This document shows positions 5,486-5,989 of a DNA stretch of 5,989 nt, in pieces. Both the position numbers and the translations under genes were made by a program. Under the pieces are notes generated by a model. It was not told where the DNA came from and did no database searches. It worked only from the letters and a program-made list of their open reading frames with translations. Numbering within the stretch: the stretch's first letter is position 1; each line of letters opens with the position of its first letter. Origin of the DNA: JALTBU01 sp964410645. GTDB taxonomy: Bacteria; Campylobacterota; Campylobacteria; Campylobacterales; Nautiliaceae. The DNA lies in NCBI GenBank assembly GCA_964410645.1, contig CAYPHV010000058.1:1-5989 (forward strand), written 5' to 3'.

Positions 5486-5929
5486 TTATATTTTTTCAAC
5501 TCTTACGACTTTGTTTCCGTTTAATACCAGTCTCACCCTGTCTCCTATATGAATGCTTACCCCTTTTGCAACAACCGCAATATGCCTTCCGTTATCAAGC
5601 TTTATAAAAAGTTCCTGTGCATTTGCTTTATCAATTTCCGTTCCCGCATAGGCCCCTGCCAGTCCTCCTCCAAGAGTCGTCAGTACATTTCCTTTTCCGT
5701 TTCCAAATAAACCGCCAAGCACAGTACCTGTCAAAGCGCCTATCATTGTTCCGCTTCCATCGTCTTTAATTGTTACTAATCTAATGTCTTTGACAACTCC
5801 GGTTTTGTATGTTAAAAGAGAATTTGTATTTTGTAAATCAACCTCGTTTGAATTATACATCTGTGTACATCCGCTAAAAATTAATACAACAATAGCAGCA
5901 ATTCCTGTAAAAAAAGTTTTTATTTTCAT
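5486..5929 (-). CDS. Glycine-zipper outer-membrane lipoprotein (SlyB / 17-kDa antigen type)
   Basis: This 147-residue lipoprotein starts with a short basic, hydrophobic signal sequence and the lipobox IFSGC, with lipidated Cys21. Thr22 follows instead of aspartate, so sorting to the outer membrane is expected. Residues 58-97 form a glycine zipper (GSGTMIGALTGTVLGG, then LGGGLAGAYAG), two close-packed membrane-inserting helices interrupted by the FGNGKGN turn at 75-81. The C-terminal third (about 104-147) alternates hydrophobic and polar residues (ELFIKLDNGRHIAVV, GDRVRLVLNGNKVVRVEKI), suggesting a small periplasmic beta domain. Length and layout match the SlyB/17-kDa surface antigen family, which is linked to outer-membrane integrity and envelope stress. 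The exact function here is unknown. The ATG has AGGGGA five bases upstream. The gene lies upstream of, and in the same direction as, the transposase-like gene, with 76 bases between them and no clear terminator, so some read-through is possible. Confidence 0.85.
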   Translation of the reverse strand: MKIKTFFTGIAAIVVLIFSGCTQMYNSNEVDLQNTNSLLTYKTGVVKDIRLVTIKDDGSGTMIGALTGTVLGGLFGNGKGNVLTTLGGGLAGAYAGTEIDKANAQELFIKLDNGRHIAVVAKGVSIHIGDRVRLVLNGNKVVRVEKI

Positions 5930-5955
5930 TTGTATCCCCTTAATAAATTTTTATA

Positions 5956-5961
5956 ATTATA
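5956..5961 (-). promoter_or_regulatory. Candidate -10 element for the lipoprotein gene
   Basis: TATAAT read leftward (5961-5956) sits about 27 bases before the ATG, which would give a leader of about 20 bases containing the AGGGGA site. The flanking sequence is almost all A and T and no -35 is evident, so other TATAAT-like positions nearby could serve instead. Confidence 0.4.
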
Positions 5962-5989
5962 ATATTTTTTATATTATTTTCATATTAAC

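Overview
The window is AT-rich (roughly 30% G+C by eye), gene-dense chromosomal DNA with strong AAGGA-type ribosome binding sites, heavy use of AAA and ATA codons, and extended -10 promoters (TGATATAAT) without clear -35 boxes. The rimO-tilS pair, a short single-domain TilS, and an Ile-Phe-Ser-Gly-Cys lipobox all fit Campylobacterota (Epsilonproteobacteria). A thermophilic or vent lineage such as the Nautiliales is plausible, but this rests on pattern recognition and is not proven.

Layout. Positions 1-626 hold a leftward pair: an 84-residue three-helix membrane protein (372-626, TTG start) followed, with an overlapping start, by what looks like a broken gene for a small cysteine-containing secreted protein (25-379). 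Its reading frame is interrupted by two frameshifts and two stop codons. Positions 627-697 form a compact divergent control region in which two extended -10 elements face away from each other as a near-perfect inverted repeat. Positions 698-3601 are a tightly packed rightward operon: rimO (S12 methylthiotransferase), tilS (tRNA-Ile lysidine synthase, overlapping rimO by 20 bases) and a PPP-family metallophosphatase 2 bases further on. A 30-base gap contains an extended -10 promoter and leads into gap (glyceraldehyde-3-phosphate dehydrogenase, 3632-4651). A 9-bp hairpin that includes the stop codons of two convergent genes separates gap from a leftward REP-associated-tyrosine-transposase-like (Y1/HUH) gene (4669-5409). 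Upstream of that gene lies an 11-bp tandem repeat, then a leftward glycine-zipper outer-membrane lipoprotein gene (5486-5929) with its own promoter at the right edge.

How they fit together. RimO modifies ribosomal protein S12 near the decoding centre and TilS makes the tRNA that reads AUA, so the front of the operon serves decoding accuracy. The phosphatase is co-transcribed and could act on dinucleoside polyphosphates or phosphoproteins, but its substrate cannot be read from the sequence. gap serves central carbon metabolism. Its NAD-binding loop lacks the usual acidic residue, which suggests it may accept NADP(H), as would suit biosynthetic flux. The transposase-like gene is a single HUH nuclease without recognisable element ends.

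No CRISPR array, tRNA, rRNA or defence island is visible. I found no convincing new multi-gene system. The features most worth attention are the mirrored divergent promoter, the decayed secreted-protein gene with its membrane partner, the altered GAPDH cofactor loop, and the HUH protein with its C-terminal helix-turn-helix.
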